Source: Ignavibacteria bacterium UBA961
Lineage (GTDB): Bacteria > Bacteroidota > Ignavibacteria > Kapaibacteriales > UBA961
Direction of reading: 5' to 3'
Length of the DNA: 10,892 bases
NCBI GenBank assembly: GCA_002293005.1
Contig: DBCJ01000114.1
Location: 1-10,892 of the forward strand
The notes under the pieces were generated by a model, which was not told the origin of the DNA, searched no databases, and saw only the letters and a program-made list of their open reading frames with translations. The number at the start of each line of letters is the position of its first letter. Positions within the stretch are counted from its first letter, which is position 1. Below are positions 1 through 6,613 of the stretch, in pieces. The translations under genes and the position numbers were made by a program.

Positions 1-85
1 TATATTCGTGAATTTAGTCAATTGAATAATATCCTCAATTCGGCAATCAATACCGCAAGACATGTAAACCAAATGCTAAGTTCCG

Positions 86-93
86 TATCTTTG
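86..93 (+). promoter_or_regulatory. possible FCB-type -7 promoter element (TATCTTTG)
   Basis: TATCTTTG matches the Bacteroidota -7 consensus TAnnTTTG and lies 27 bases before the preferred start of the DUF2461 gene. No TTTG or TTG is visible at the expected distance upstream, so only half of the promoter is supported. The rest of bases 1-120 holds no gene I can support. Confidence 0.3.
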
Positions 94-120
94 CCCCATA
101 CTTCAACATTTGGATTATAT

Positions 121-813
121 ATGTTTCAAGGCTTTCCACAATCCGGATTTCAATTCTTAAAACAATTAAAAGAAAATAATAGTAAGGATTGGTTCGAAGA
201 AAGAAGAGAACTCTATGAACAATCATTGAGAAATCCTGCGAAAGCATTGATTCAACAGATGGATGAATCATTTCTTCGGGAAGGTCTCCCATTCGAAGCG
301 AGCTTAAAAAAGTCCTTGTTTCGGATTCATCGCGATACAAGATTCAGTAAAGATAAGTCACCATATAAGACAAATATTGGCATAACATTTCCTATTATTC
401 GAGATGGAATGTCCAAAGAAACTAAAACCGAGATTCCCGGAATATATCTTCATATCGAGCCTAAAGCTTGTTTTATTGCAGGTGGACTGTATATGCCCGA
501 TGCAAAACAACTCAAATCCTTGCGAACAAGAATTGAACAAGACTGGAGCTTACTTGATGAATTGAATGTTGATTCGGGATTCTTGAAAGAATTTCCCGAA
601 GGTGTGCAAGGAGTCAAAGTAAAAACGATGCCCCGAGGTTATGATCCTGAACATCCCGGAAAAGAATGGTTGCGCATGAAACAATTCATCGTGATGCACA
701 TGATTCCGGAAAAAATCACGCATTCAGATACACTCATGGATATGCTCTTGAACAAAGCACATGCCATGGCTCCATTGATGAAGTTTTTGGAAGAGTCTGT
801 ACAAGATTATTGA
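121..813 (+). CDS. DUF2461 / TIGR02453 family protein
   Basis: A 230-residue protein of the DUF2461 (TIGR02453) family, whose biochemical role is not established. The family signature is clear: an N-terminal FLKQLKENNSKDWFEERR segment (about residues 12-29), then RDTRFSKDKSPYKT (71-84), which matches the family's conserved R-D-x-R-F-s-x-D-K-x-P-Y-K-T block. The length is normal for the family, and no signal peptide or membrane segment is seen, so it is probably cytoplasmic. The frame is open further upstream to a TTG at 22, but that extension has no family similarity, and ATG 121 sits just before the conserved part and after a TATCTTTG promoter-like element. No Shine-Dalgarno is visible. The stop codon overlaps the 3' end of the convergent STAS gene by 7 bases, and neither neighbour suggests a function. 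Confidence 0.87.
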   Translation: MFQGFPQSGFQFLKQLKENNSKDWFEERRELYEQSLRNPAKALIQQMDESFLREGLPFEASLKKSLFRIHRDTRFSKDKSPYKTNIGITFPIIRDGMSKETKTEIPGIYLHIEPKACFIAGGLYMPDAKQLKSLRTRIEQDWSLLDELNVDSGFLKEFPEGVQGVKVKTMPRGYDPEHPGKEWLRMKQFIVMHMIPEKITHSDTLMDMLLNKAHAMAPLMKFLEESVQDY

Positions 814-1163
814 TCGCCTTGTTCATCTTCAAGCATTGCGATTGCATCTTCAACGGTTGGAGCAAGCTCGAAAAGCCAGTCAAGCTGAGAAATGCGAAGC
901 AAACTCATGATTCTATCACTCACACCAACAAGAATGACCGGAGCTTCATGCTCATTCATTTGTCTATGTGCAAGTAGCAAAGCACCCAATCCGGCGCTGT
1001 CACTTTGCTTTACTTTTGAAAGATCTATAATGAGTGCTTCCACGGTGGGCTGACAAAGAATCAACAATTCCGCCTTGACTTCAGGCGCATTGCTTGCATC
1101 GAGGATTTCTTCTTTGAGCGTAAATATGGATATGGAGTCTTGATGTTCAATTGAAAAATGCAT
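807..1163 (-). CDS. STAS-domain protein, anti-anti-sigma factor type
   Basis: A 118-residue single-domain STAS protein of the SpoIIAA/RsbV type. Such proteins bind an anti-sigma or switch kinase and are inactivated when that kinase phosphorylates a conserved Ser/Thr. The diagnostic stretch is IIDLSKVKQSDSAGLGALLL (residues 45-64): a hydrophobic strand, then D55-S56-A57-G58-L59-G60. S56 is the expected phosphorylation site. The N-terminal strand (SIEHQDSISIFTL) and the C-terminal half, with a final alpha-helix, fit a full-length domain. It is soluble and cytoplasmic. No HATPase kinase, PP2C phosphatase or sigma factor lies next to it, so the partner must be encoded elsewhere. The start is ATG 1163, with a promoter-like element 26 bases upstream. 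It is divergent from the glycosyltransferase and overlaps the DUF2461 gene tail-to-tail. STAS domains also occur in lipid-asymmetry (MlaB-like) systems, but no Mla genes are seen here. Confidence 0.88.
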   Translation of the reverse strand: MHFSIEHQDSISIFTLKEEILDASNAPEVKAELLILCQPTVEALIIDLSKVKQSDSAGLGALLLAHRQMNEHEAPVILVGVSDRIMSLLRISQLDWLFELAPTVEDAIAMLEDEQGDQ

Positions 1164-1188
1164 TGCATGATCTCAGTAAATGTTAGTA

Positions 1189-1219
1189 CAAATTTCAGCA
1201 AAAAGGCTGATTTGACAAA
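1189..1219 (-). promoter_or_regulatory. probable FCB-type promoter for the STAS gene
   Basis: On the minus strand, TTTG (1219-1216) is followed after exactly 19 bases by GAAATTTG (1196-1189), one mismatch from TAnnTTTG. Transcription would begin about 20 bases before the STAS start codon. A short inverted repeat (TCAGC/GCTGA, 1195-1210) lies in the spacer. A sharper TATTTTTG lies slightly upstream (1223-1216) but has no partner -33 box. Confidence 0.4.
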
Positions 1220-1242
1220 AATACCTGTTAGATATACCTAAT

Positions 1243-2289
1243 ATGATGCTTAATCCACAATCAATCTGCGTAATCAGACTCACTTCCCTCGGCGATATAG
1301 TATTGCTCACACCCATGATCAGGGTACTCCGTAATACATGGCCGAAAGCAAGAATAGACATGGTCATTTCCGAGCATTGCGCAGAGATCATGAAATATAA
1401 TCCACACATCGACAATCTGCATATCATCAATACAAAGAAAGGTACTGTGTCTTTTTTCAAGCAATGGAATCAACTCAAAAGTACTTTGCCCAAATATGAC
1501 ATGGCGATTGATGTACATTGCTCACTTCGAAGCAGAATCATAAGAATGGGACTTGCCAAACAGCTTTTAACATATGATCCCGCAAGAGCTTACAAAAGAG
1601 ATATCGTCAAGAATAAAACTCGAATACCCATTGCATCCATCATACCTGTTTCACAACGCTATTTTACGGCATTCAGGGAATTTCCTGAAATACATATTGA
1701 TGATGAAGGACTGGAGTTTTGGCTTGAAAGAGAAATGGGAACTGGCCAGTATCCCAAAAAGAAAATACGGAATGGTGATCGAATTATATTAGCTCCGGGA
1801 GCCAAGCATGCAACAAAAAGATGGCCTGCATCATACTTTGCGCAATTGATTCAACTACTTCAAAATGAATACAATCAACCAATAGCACTCATTGGTGGTC
1901 CTGATGATACAGAACTCTGCAATGAAATTCAAGCATTGACACATGCTCCGATAGAAAATGTTGCGGGAACAATGTCACTACATGAATTGGCTGATTTCAT
2001 GGATACCGCCACTTGCATCATTGGAAATGATTCAGGCCTGATGCATATTGCCGCTGCAAGACAGATACCGGTCATTACAATATTTGGAAGTACGGTACCT
2101 GAATTCGGATTTCTTCCCTATCACACCCCATTTCATATTGCTTCCATTGAACTCCCCTGCAAACCCTGCACCCATATAGGCAAAGAGAAATGCCCTCTCG
2201 GACATTTCTCCTGCATGAAAGAATTAACACCTATTTCAGTATTCGAACAAGTTCAAAAACTTCTAAATCAAAGTGCGAACATGTATTGA
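1243..2289 (+). CDS. glycosyltransferase family 9 (ADP-heptose:LPS heptosyltransferase-like)
   Basis: A 348-residue GT9 protein, the family that adds heptose or related sugars to the LPS inner core at the cytoplasmic face of the inner membrane. The N-terminal Rossmann domain starts with IRLTSLGDIVLLTP (11-24), where D18 matches the family's conserved Asp. The C-terminal nucleotide-sugar domain has APGAKHATKRWP (184-195), IGGPDD (217-222) and IGNDSGLMHIAAA (260-272), the classic GT9 donor-binding signature with D263. Near the end is a Cys cluster, C306-x2-C309-x7-C317-x6-C324, with the CPLGH motif that is also seen in WaaF-type enzymes. The sugar cannot be told from sequence: heptose is only the default. 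ATG 1243 and ATG 1246 are both possible starts, and no Shine-Dalgarno is visible. The last 22 bases overlap the 3' end of the convergent barrel gene. Confidence 0.9.
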   Translation: MMLNPQSICVIRLTSLGDIVLLTPMIRVLRNTWPKARIDMVISEHCAEIMKYNPHIDNLHIINTKKGTVSFFKQWNQLKSTLPKYDMAIDVHCSLRSRIIRMGLAKQLLTYDPARAYKRDIVKNKTRIPIASIIPVSQRYFTAFREFPEIHIDDEGLEFWLEREMGTGQYPKKKIRNGDRIILAPGAKHATKRWPASYFAQLIQLLQNEYNQPIALIGGPDDTELCNEIQALTHAPIENVAGTMSLHELADFMDTATCIIGNDSGLMHIAAARQIPVITIFGSTVPEFGFLPYHTPFHIASIELPCKPCTHIGKEKCPLGHFSCMKELTPISVFEQVQKLLNQSANMY

Positions 2290-2969
2290 ACACCGAGTGA
2301 GATGGACATCATAGTCCCATTTAGGTTTTGCAGATTTGCTGTTGGATAATACTCTTCTTTAAACACATTACTCAACATCAAACCAACTTGTGCATTGAGA
2401 TTCAATTGCGAACCATCATTATTCATAACGGGATAAGAATATCCTAATTTTGGTTCAATGACCATATTCATCCCCGCTTTTCCATCTCCTGTTTTCGTAA
2501 CCGGTGTTGGTGAACCACTTTGCAAAAATGTCCACATTTCTTCTTCGGCTGCATCAGTAGCATTATTATGTCTGTGATATCCCATGGGTAAACCAATTCC
2601 AATACCGAAAGTCACATTTTCAAAGTTGATTCCAGGGACAATCATCAAATAGTTGAAGGTTCTTGTGAATTCAATTTTATTTGATCCTGAAGTATAGGTA
2701 TTCTGATAATTCGCAAGAGAAATATCAGCAGTGATGCCCACAGCATTCTTCTTACTTGCCGGAATGTAAACACTCACTCCAATATCCGGTGTGCCTGAAA
2801 ATGTGAATCCATGCTCCTCAGATTTTGCATCATTTGAAAATGAGGAAAGACGAACTTGAGATTGTACGCCGATTTTAAAAGGATTCAGATTTTTCTTTAC
2901 TTCAGTATCTTGTCCAAAAGCCACGCTTACAAAGCACAATCCAAGAAGGAAATTCCATAGATTTTTCAT
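2268..2969 (-). CDS. secreted protein, probable outer-membrane beta-barrel
   Basis: A 233-residue protein I do not recognise by name. Residues 1-20 form a good signal peptide (MKN, then a hydrophobic core, with likely cleavage after AFG before QDTE). The mature part is rich in alternating polar/hydrophobic strands with Gly, Asn and aromatic residues (for example VSVYIPASKK, FTRTFNYLMIVPG, FGIGIGLPMGYHRH, MVIEPKLGYSYPVMN), and it ends in a strand finishing QYMFAL. This is typical of small outer-membrane barrels of the FCB group. A GTG at 2978 would add three residues, but it lies inside the AGGTGA ribosome-binding sequence (2980-2975) that sits 5 bases before ATG 2969, so ATG 2969 is the better start. 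A well-formed promoter lies upstream. Ligand and role are unknown. Confidence 0.7.
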   Translation of the reverse strand: MKNLWNFLLGLCFVSVAFGQDTEVKKNLNPFKIGVQSQVRLSSFSNDAKSEEHGFTFSGTPDIGVSVYIPASKKNAVGITADISLANYQNTYTSGSNKIEFTRTFNYLMIVPGINFENVTFGIGIGLPMGYHRHNNATDAAEEEMWTFLQSGSPTPVTKTGDGKAGMNMVIEPKLGYSYPVMNNDGSQLNLNAQVGLMLSNVFKEEYYPTANLQNLNGTMMSISLGVQYMFAL

Positions 2970-2974
2970 ATCAA

Positions 2975-2980
2975 TCACCT
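2975..2980 (-). promoter_or_regulatory. ribosome-binding site deciding the start at 2969
   Basis: AGGTGA on the minus strand, 5 bases before ATG 2969, is one of the few Shine-Dalgarno-like sequences in the window. It contains the alternative GTG (2978), which argues that translation begins at the ATG. Confidence 0.55.
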
Positions 2981-3018
2981 ATTTGAAAGTTTAAAATTCA
3001 ATCAATTTTGCCATTGAG

Positions 3019-3049
3019 CAAAAATACATGCAAAAACATAATTCTCAAT
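3019..3049 (-). promoter_or_regulatory. FCB-type promoter for the minus-strand barrel gene
   Basis: On the minus strand, ATTG (3049-3046, one mismatch from TTTG) is followed after 19 bases by TATTTTTG (3026-3019), a perfect TAnnTTTG. The leader would be about 40-45 bases long. The sequence TGTTTTTGCATGTATTTTTGC across 3038-3018 also forms two near-copies of a 12-base unit. Confidence 0.55.
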
Positions 3050-3062
3050 ACTATTTGATTTG

Positions 3063-3070
3063 TATATTTG
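3063..3070 (+). promoter_or_regulatory. possible -7 promoter element (TATATTTG) for the plus-strand barrel gene
   Basis: TATATTTG fits TAnnTTTG and lies about 60-70 bases before the preferred starts at 3133/3142. No -33 TTTG is visible at the right distance, so support is partial. It lies back-to-back with the minus-strand promoter at 3019-3049. Confidence 0.3.
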
Positions 3071-3132
3071 AAAGTCTTTTTACCACAGCCATTCAAAATG
3101 GGCTTACCAATATGTCTTTGGGGATATTCCTT

Positions 3133-3921
3133 ATGAAATGCATGAAGCATTATATTTTCGGTATCATCATTCTCTTTTCCTGGCAAAATGCCAATTCTCA
3201 AGGATTTGATTGGATCCAATCTTGGAGATTACCTTCAGATTCACCCGATGTGTTTATTGGTGGCTATACGGGCTTTGGCATGAATACAGAGTATGTGGAT
3301 GCTCGTAGTTTTTCCGATGTATTAGAATGCTGTCAATTCAAAGATGGCTCTGGATATGACTTTCGTGTTGGCATGACCGGAGAATATTGGCTTATGGGAG
3401 ATGTGTCACTGCAAGCCCAAATAGGATTTGGAAGTACTACTGCAAGTTTCAATGCTAACAGACAAGACTCCATTTTATATATCGACCCTTCAGATGAGAA
3501 GACCAAATCCAGAATCTTGCTAAGAGACTATACTTTGACATCTCGAATCCAATCCTTAGAATTGGCCATGATTGCCAAAAAGCGACTATTTGCATCTCAT
3601 TTTTCTGTAGCTATGGGCTTTTTAGGTGCCATTACCTTGCCAAATGAATCAATGCATGAATTAGAAATGAAAGTGAGTGTTCCCGGAATGCAATTAGATA
3701 GAGAATATTATACACCAAATGAAATGGTGAAAGGAATCGAGGTAGCCGGATTCATATTCAAGCCGATTATTCGATGCGAATATGATATAGCAATTTTTAA
3801 TGAGGCATATATAAAGCCATTTATTCAAACGGATATTACATTGAATTCTCGTGTGACAAGAGAGGACCCATGGCGGTCTCTGACTGTATTGGGTGGATTT
3901 TCTATATTGTTCAGTTATTGA
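3133..3921 (+). CDS. secreted protein, probable outer-membrane beta-barrel
   Basis: About 262 residues from ATG 3133 (259 from ATG 3142), of no family I can name. The signal peptide is MKHYIFGIIILFSW followed by QNANSQGF, with likely cleavage near ANS/QGF. The mature protein shows repeated amphipathic strands with Gly and aromatic residues (VFIGGYTGFGMNTEY, YDFRVGMTGEYWLMG, VSLQAQIGFGSTTASF, IRCEYDIAIFNEAYIKPFIQTD) and ends LTVLGGFSILFSY, with a terminal Tyr as in many outer-membrane barrels. The frame is open back to ATG 3028, but that extra part would put a non-signal stretch before the signal peptide and would overlap the divergent promoter, so it is rejected. Two adjacent cysteines sit in the VLECCQF stretch. 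It is divergent from a protein of similar type, but I see no clear sequence similarity between them. Function unknown. Confidence 0.7.
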   Translation: MKCMKHYIFGIIILFSWQNANSQGFDWIQSWRLPSDSPDVFIGGYTGFGMNTEYVDARSFSDVLECCQFKDGSGYDFRVGMTGEYWLMGDVSLQAQIGFGSTTASFNANRQDSILYIDPSDEKTKSRILLRDYTLTSRIQSLELAMIAKKRLFASHFSVAMGFLGAITLPNESMHELEMKVSVPGMQLDREYYTPNEMVKGIEVAGFIFKPIIRCEYDIAIFNEAYIKPFIQTDITLNSRVTREDPWRSLTVLGGFSILFSY

Positions 3922-3980
3922 ACATACAATGAATTAGTTCTCCATTCGTTGAAAGCCCGTCACATTTTGCATAGTTAACA

Positions 3981-4658
3981 ATGAAATACCTTTTCATTCT
4001 CATTACTTTCCTTATAACTGTTTCTATTGCCATAGCACAACCCAAATTGGAAGTCATTGGCGGCAGTACCATTGATTGGGGGAAAGTACCGGCTTCCAAA
4101 GACCCTCTAAAAGCAAACCTGAAACTAAAAAATGTCGGAAATCAACCATTAAAGATTTCCGAGGTAAAGCCGGGATGTGGATGTACGACTGCACCATTAG
4201 ACAAAAAATATCTAAAACCCGGTGAAATTGCCACTGTTAATGTCGGCCTATCACCAGGATCCGCAGCCGGCGAATTGATCAAGGGCCTGACAATTACCAG
4301 TAATGATCCCAAGGTTCCAGTAAAAGCCATCACTTTGAAAGCATATATCCTCAGACCAATTCAAGTATTGCCTCAGCCTTATATCGCATTTCCACCGGTG
4401 AATGTTGGCAAGACTGCTGAGGCTTCAATGATATTGAAAAATACAACAGAAAGAGCCATTACAATCACGCAATTCGTTTCATCCAAAGGAATTACGGTAA
4501 ATTCCAAAGTGAAGAGAATTGCACCGGGAGCCCAGATTTCTGTTATAGTTAAGGCCAAACCTGATAAAAAAGGATATTGGAATGGATCCATCCAATGCAA
4601 AACAGATCATCCCGATTTGCCTGACATGGATGTGATTGTCTATGGCAATGCTTTGTGA
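3981..4658 (+). CDS. secreted DUF1573 protein, copy 1
   Basis: A 225-residue periplasmic or surface protein of the DUF1573 family, built of Ig-like (ASH/MSP-like) beta-sandwich domains; its molecular role is not established. The signal peptide is MKYLFILITFLITVSIAIAQ, with mature QPKLEV. Domain 1 (about residues 21-122) has DWGKVPASKDPLKANLKLKN and the hallmark PGCGCTTAPLDKK (residues 63-75), with two cysteines separated by Gly, then a Pro-Gly turn and TITSNDPK. Domain 2 (about 123-225) begins RPIQVLP and has the same fold rhythm (VNVGKTAEASMILKNTT, ITVNSKVKRIAPG) but no cysteine pair. It is followed 73 bases later by a clear paralog (4732-5439). ATG 3981 directly precedes the signal peptide; no Shine-Dalgarno or good promoter is visible in the 59-base gap upstream. 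Confidence 0.88.
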   Translation: MKYLFILITFLITVSIAIAQPKLEVIGGSTIDWGKVPASKDPLKANLKLKNVGNQPLKISEVKPGCGCTTAPLDKKYLKPGEIATVNVGLSPGSAAGELIKGLTITSNDPKVPVKAITLKAYILRPIQVLPQPYIAFPPVNVGKTAEASMILKNTTERAITITQFVSSKGITVNSKVKRIAPGAQISVIVKAKPDKKGYWNGSIQCKTDHPDLPDMDVIVYGNAL

Positions 4659-4680
4659 TAATGGAATTTCAGTATTTTTG
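4652..4680 (+). promoter_or_regulatory. FCB-type promoter for the second DUF1573 gene
   Basis: TTTG (4652-4655), a 17-base spacer, then TATTTTTG (4673-4680), which fits both boxes of the Bacteroidota consensus. Transcription would begin near 4687, about 45 bases before ATG 4732. The -33 box lies in the last codons of the first DUF1573 gene, and the stop codon TGA (4656-4658) follows it directly. Confidence 0.62.
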
Positions 4681-4731
4681 CATCACTTATTTCAACTTAT
4701 ATTCATTCACCGTTCAAGGACAGGTGTTTTC

Positions 4732-5439
4732 ATGAAAAGATTTGTTTATACATGCATGGCCTTGTTATTTGCAACAGGTTCATTTGCATTTGCACAACCA
4801 AAAATTACCATCATTGGTGGAGATACTCAGGATTGGGGTAAAGTAAAGCCCAAAGATGATCCTTTGAAAGCCACGATCAAGATCAAAAATGAAGGTACAG
4901 AATTGTTGAAGATCACTGATGTTCGTCCAGGATGTGGATGTACAACAGCTCCTCTCGACAAAAAAGAGCTTAATCCCGGTGAAATTGGTTCAATGGAAGT
5001 GACTTTAAAGCTTGGTGCAACATCAGGTTTGATGACCAAAAGCATCACGATTACAAGTAATGATCCACAGAATGCAACCAAAGTATTGTATTTGAAAGCT
5101 GATGTCGTAAGACCAATTCAAATTTTACCTACGCAATATCTCTCATTCGGAGAGATGACTGTCGGTGCAAAGTCTGAAGCAAAGCTTTCTATTCGCAATA
5201 CTTCAACTCAAGACATTGTTTTGTCTGATTTTGAAACAGTTGCAGGAATCACACTCAATCTCACAAAACCAACAACCATTCCCGGTGGTGGCGAAGTAGA
5301 ATTGATTGCGAAAGTAAGTCCAAAGGATAAGGGATATTTCAATGGCGTTGTAAAGATGAAAACGAATCATCCTGAATATGGCACTTTGGAAATCGTAGCT
5401 TATGGGAATGTCAAGCCATCAGTGGTTGACCCTAAATAA
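4732..5439 (+). CDS. secreted DUF1573 protein, copy 2
   Basis: A 235-residue paralog of the preceding gene with the same plan: signal peptide (MKRFVYTCMALLFATGSFAFAQ), then domain 1 with DWGKVKPKDDPLKATIKIKN, PGCGCTTAPLDKK and ITITSNDPQ, then domain 2 from VRPIQILPTQYLSFGEMTVG to EIVAYGNV. Roughly half of aligned residues are identical by eye, and the GCGCTTAPLDKK block is invariant between copies. A short tail (KPSVVDPK) is unique to this copy. The frame is open upstream to 4636, but that extension overlaps the first gene and precedes the signal peptide. ATG 4732 has AGGTG 5 bases upstream (4722-4726). It has its own promoter (4652-4680) and a strong terminator downstream, so it can be transcribed alone or by readthrough from copy 1. 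Confidence 0.9.
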   Translation: MKRFVYTCMALLFATGSFAFAQPKITIIGGDTQDWGKVKPKDDPLKATIKIKNEGTELLKITDVRPGCGCTTAPLDKKELNPGEIGSMEVTLKLGATSGLMTKSITITSNDPQNATKVLYLKADVVRPIQILPTQYLSFGEMTVGAKSEAKLSIRNTSTQDIVLSDFETVAGITLNLTKPTTIPGGGEVELIAKVSPKDKGYFNGVVKMKTNHPEYGTLEIVAYGNVKPSVVDPK

Positions 5440-5458
5440 AGCAGTCGGACATAATAGT

Positions 5459-5490
5459 AAAGGCGACCATTGGTCGCCTTTTTTGTTTTA
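5459..5490 (+). terminator. intrinsic terminator after the DUF1573 pair
   Basis: A perfect hairpin, with AAAGGCGACC and its reverse complement GGTCGCCTTT around a 3-base ATT loop (5459-5481), is followed by a T-rich run (TTTGTTTT, up to 5489). It ends plus-strand transcription 20 bases after the stop of copy 2. It also touches the 3' end of the convergent DUF4870 gene. On that strand the T-tract is poor (TTTACTATTAT), so bidirectional action is possible but weaker. Confidence 0.9.
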
Positions 5491-5832
5491 CAGTAATCGT
5501 AAATCACCAATAATGGGAAGTCGCTTCATATGCCCTTTTCCTGCATTAATGACTCCGATGATTGAAAAAATTATCGCAGCAACATACAACAAACCACTGA
5601 TCATTCCATCGAATGGAAGAAATGGGATATAACTGACAATGCTTGAAAGTACATAAAGCAAAAACACATTGACTCCTTGTCTTGCATGGAAGGTAGCAAA
5701 TGTAGATTGCTTTGCCAATAGCAAGGGAATCAGTACCAAAATCCCAAGATATGCACAGATTGCCATAAATTTATTTGATGCAATATCTTGTGGATCAGCA
5801 AATTCGAATTCATCATTATTGAATGTACTCAT
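5488..5832 (-). CDS. small membrane protein, DUF4870 / Tic20-like
   Basis: A 114-residue inner-membrane protein of the DUF4870 family (Tic20-like). The family is widespread and its function is not established. Three hydrophobic segments are visible at about residues 22-41, 55-73 and 77-97. Family landmarks are NKFMAICAYLGILVLIPLLLA, the FHARQG motif (48-53) between TM1 and TM2, and the conserved C-terminal tail KRLPIIGDLRL (103-113). The acidic N-terminus (about residues 5-16) precedes TM1 and is likely cytoplasmic. The start is ATG 5832; a GGAG-like sequence lies further upstream than usual. It stands alone on the minus strand between plus-strand genes, ends inside the shared terminator, and is divergent from the DoxX-like gene. 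Confidence 0.82.
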   Translation of the reverse strand: MSTFNNDEFEFADPQDIASNKFMAICAYLGILVLIPLLLAKQSTFATFHARQGVNVFLLYVLSSIVSYIPFLPFDGMISGLLYVAAIIFSIIGVINAGKGHMKRLPIIGDLRLL

Positions 5833-5901
5833 TGTATAGCTCCATAGTGTATGTATATACGAAAGTTAGCCAAACTGCATGTATATTCCACATGTCACTT
5901 G

Positions 5902-5929
5902 TTGCATTCTTGATTTTTCGCGAACTTTG
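5902..5929 (+). promoter_or_regulatory. probable promoter for the DoxX/MauE-like gene and pth
   Basis: TTG (5902-5904), a 17-base spacer, then GAACTTTG (5922-5929), one mismatch from TAnnTTTG. Transcription would begin near 5936, about 24 bases before ATG 5960. Its position argues against the longer reading frame that begins upstream at 5879. Confidence 0.4.
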
Positions 5930-5959
5930 TCCCATTCTTTCATCCCATTGAGTTTCAAC

Positions 5960-6613
5960 ATGGAACGCTTACAGAGCTTCGGACCATTGATTATTCGCCT
6001 CATAGTTGGTTCTTCATTTGCATTTGCCGGTATTGTCAAAATCGGTGCTGAAAATCTGAAACCTCCAACTTTTGCAATGACTGCCGATTTACCAATAGCT
6101 CTCTTCGGCATTGCGCTTCCATGGATTGAATTAATTTGTGGCATGGCATTGCTCATAGGACTTCCCTTTTCTGATCCCAAACTTAGAACACTTGCCAGAA
6201 TATTGATTGGAACAATTTTCATTGCCGCGGCAATAGATAAAATTGCAAATCCCGATGCTTTTGCCAAGAGCATCAACAATTTTCATCTTCTTCCATATGA
6301 AGCATTGAATCTTCCTGCTTTGATTTTACCCTGGGTTGAATTATTGACAGGAGGCATGCTAGTTTTCAGAATCAAAGAAAAAGCTGCGTCTTTTTTGATT
6401 TCGGGAATGCTCATTGTATTCATCATAGCCATACTCACTGCCATAGCTCGTGGGTATAATATTGATTGTGGATGCTTTGGAGAAAGCTCACCGGCCGCAG
6501 CAGCCGAAGTCACTAAAGTAGGTTGGGCAAAAGTTCTCGAAGATGCCAGATGGCTCGTGGCATCATTGTTTCTTTTCATGACTGCAAAAAATGAAGAAAG
6601 CATCGAGGACTAA
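5960..6613 (+). CDS. DoxX/MauE-like membrane protein with internal duplication
   Basis: A 217-residue inner-membrane protein of the DoxX/MauE superfamily. Some members are linked to thiol-redox or electron-transfer maturation, but the role here is unknown. Six hydrophobic segments are visible (about residues 9-29, 44-69, 77-94, 116-137, 143-163 and 197-208). Residues 77-208 look like a complete four-helix MauE/DoxX unit: helix 1 (LARILIGTIFIAAAIDKIANPDAF), helix 2 (LPWVELLTGGML), helix 3 ending in the family motif C170-G-C172-F-G, and helix 4. Residues 9-69 look like a second copy of the first two helices (IIRLIVGSSFAFAGIVKIG and LPWIELICGMALL). ATG 5960 is preferred over 5879 because it begins at the conserved part and follows a promoter-like site. 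The stop TAA directly abuts the pth start codon, so translation of the two is probably coupled. Confidence 0.8.
   Translation: MERLQSFGPLIIRLIVGSSFAFAGIVKIGAENLKPPTFAMTADLPIALFGIALPWIELICGMALLIGLPFSDPKLRTLARILIGTIFIAAAIDKIANPDAFAKSINNFHLLPYEALNLPALILPWVELLTGGMLVFRIKEKAASFLISGMLIVFIIAILTAIARGYNIDCGCFGESSPAAAAEVTKVGWAKVLEDARWLVASLFLFMTAKNEESIED

Noticed and set aside
22..120. N-terminal extension of the DUF2461 gene from a TTG
   Set aside because: The extra 33 residues lack family similarity, the codon is a weak start, and a promoter-like TATCTTTG lies within the stretch.
666..977. Open frame across the DUF2461/STAS junction
   Set aside because: It is out of frame with both recognised genes and has no family features; it is a shadow frame.
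3028..3132. Longer start for the plus-strand barrel gene
   Set aside because: It would place 35 unrelated residues before a clear signal peptide and overlap promoter elements.
3927..3951. Imperfect hairpin after the plus-strand barrel gene (CAATGAAT/ATTCGTTG)
   Set aside because: It has a wobble pair, is AT-rich and has no T-tract; it is too weak to call a terminator.
4636..4731. Longer start for DUF1573 copy 2
   Set aside because: It overlaps the end of copy 1, spans the promoter, and precedes an obvious signal peptide.
5879..5959. Longer start for the DoxX-like gene
   Set aside because: The added residues are not hydrophobic family sequence and cover the promoter-like site at 5902-5929.
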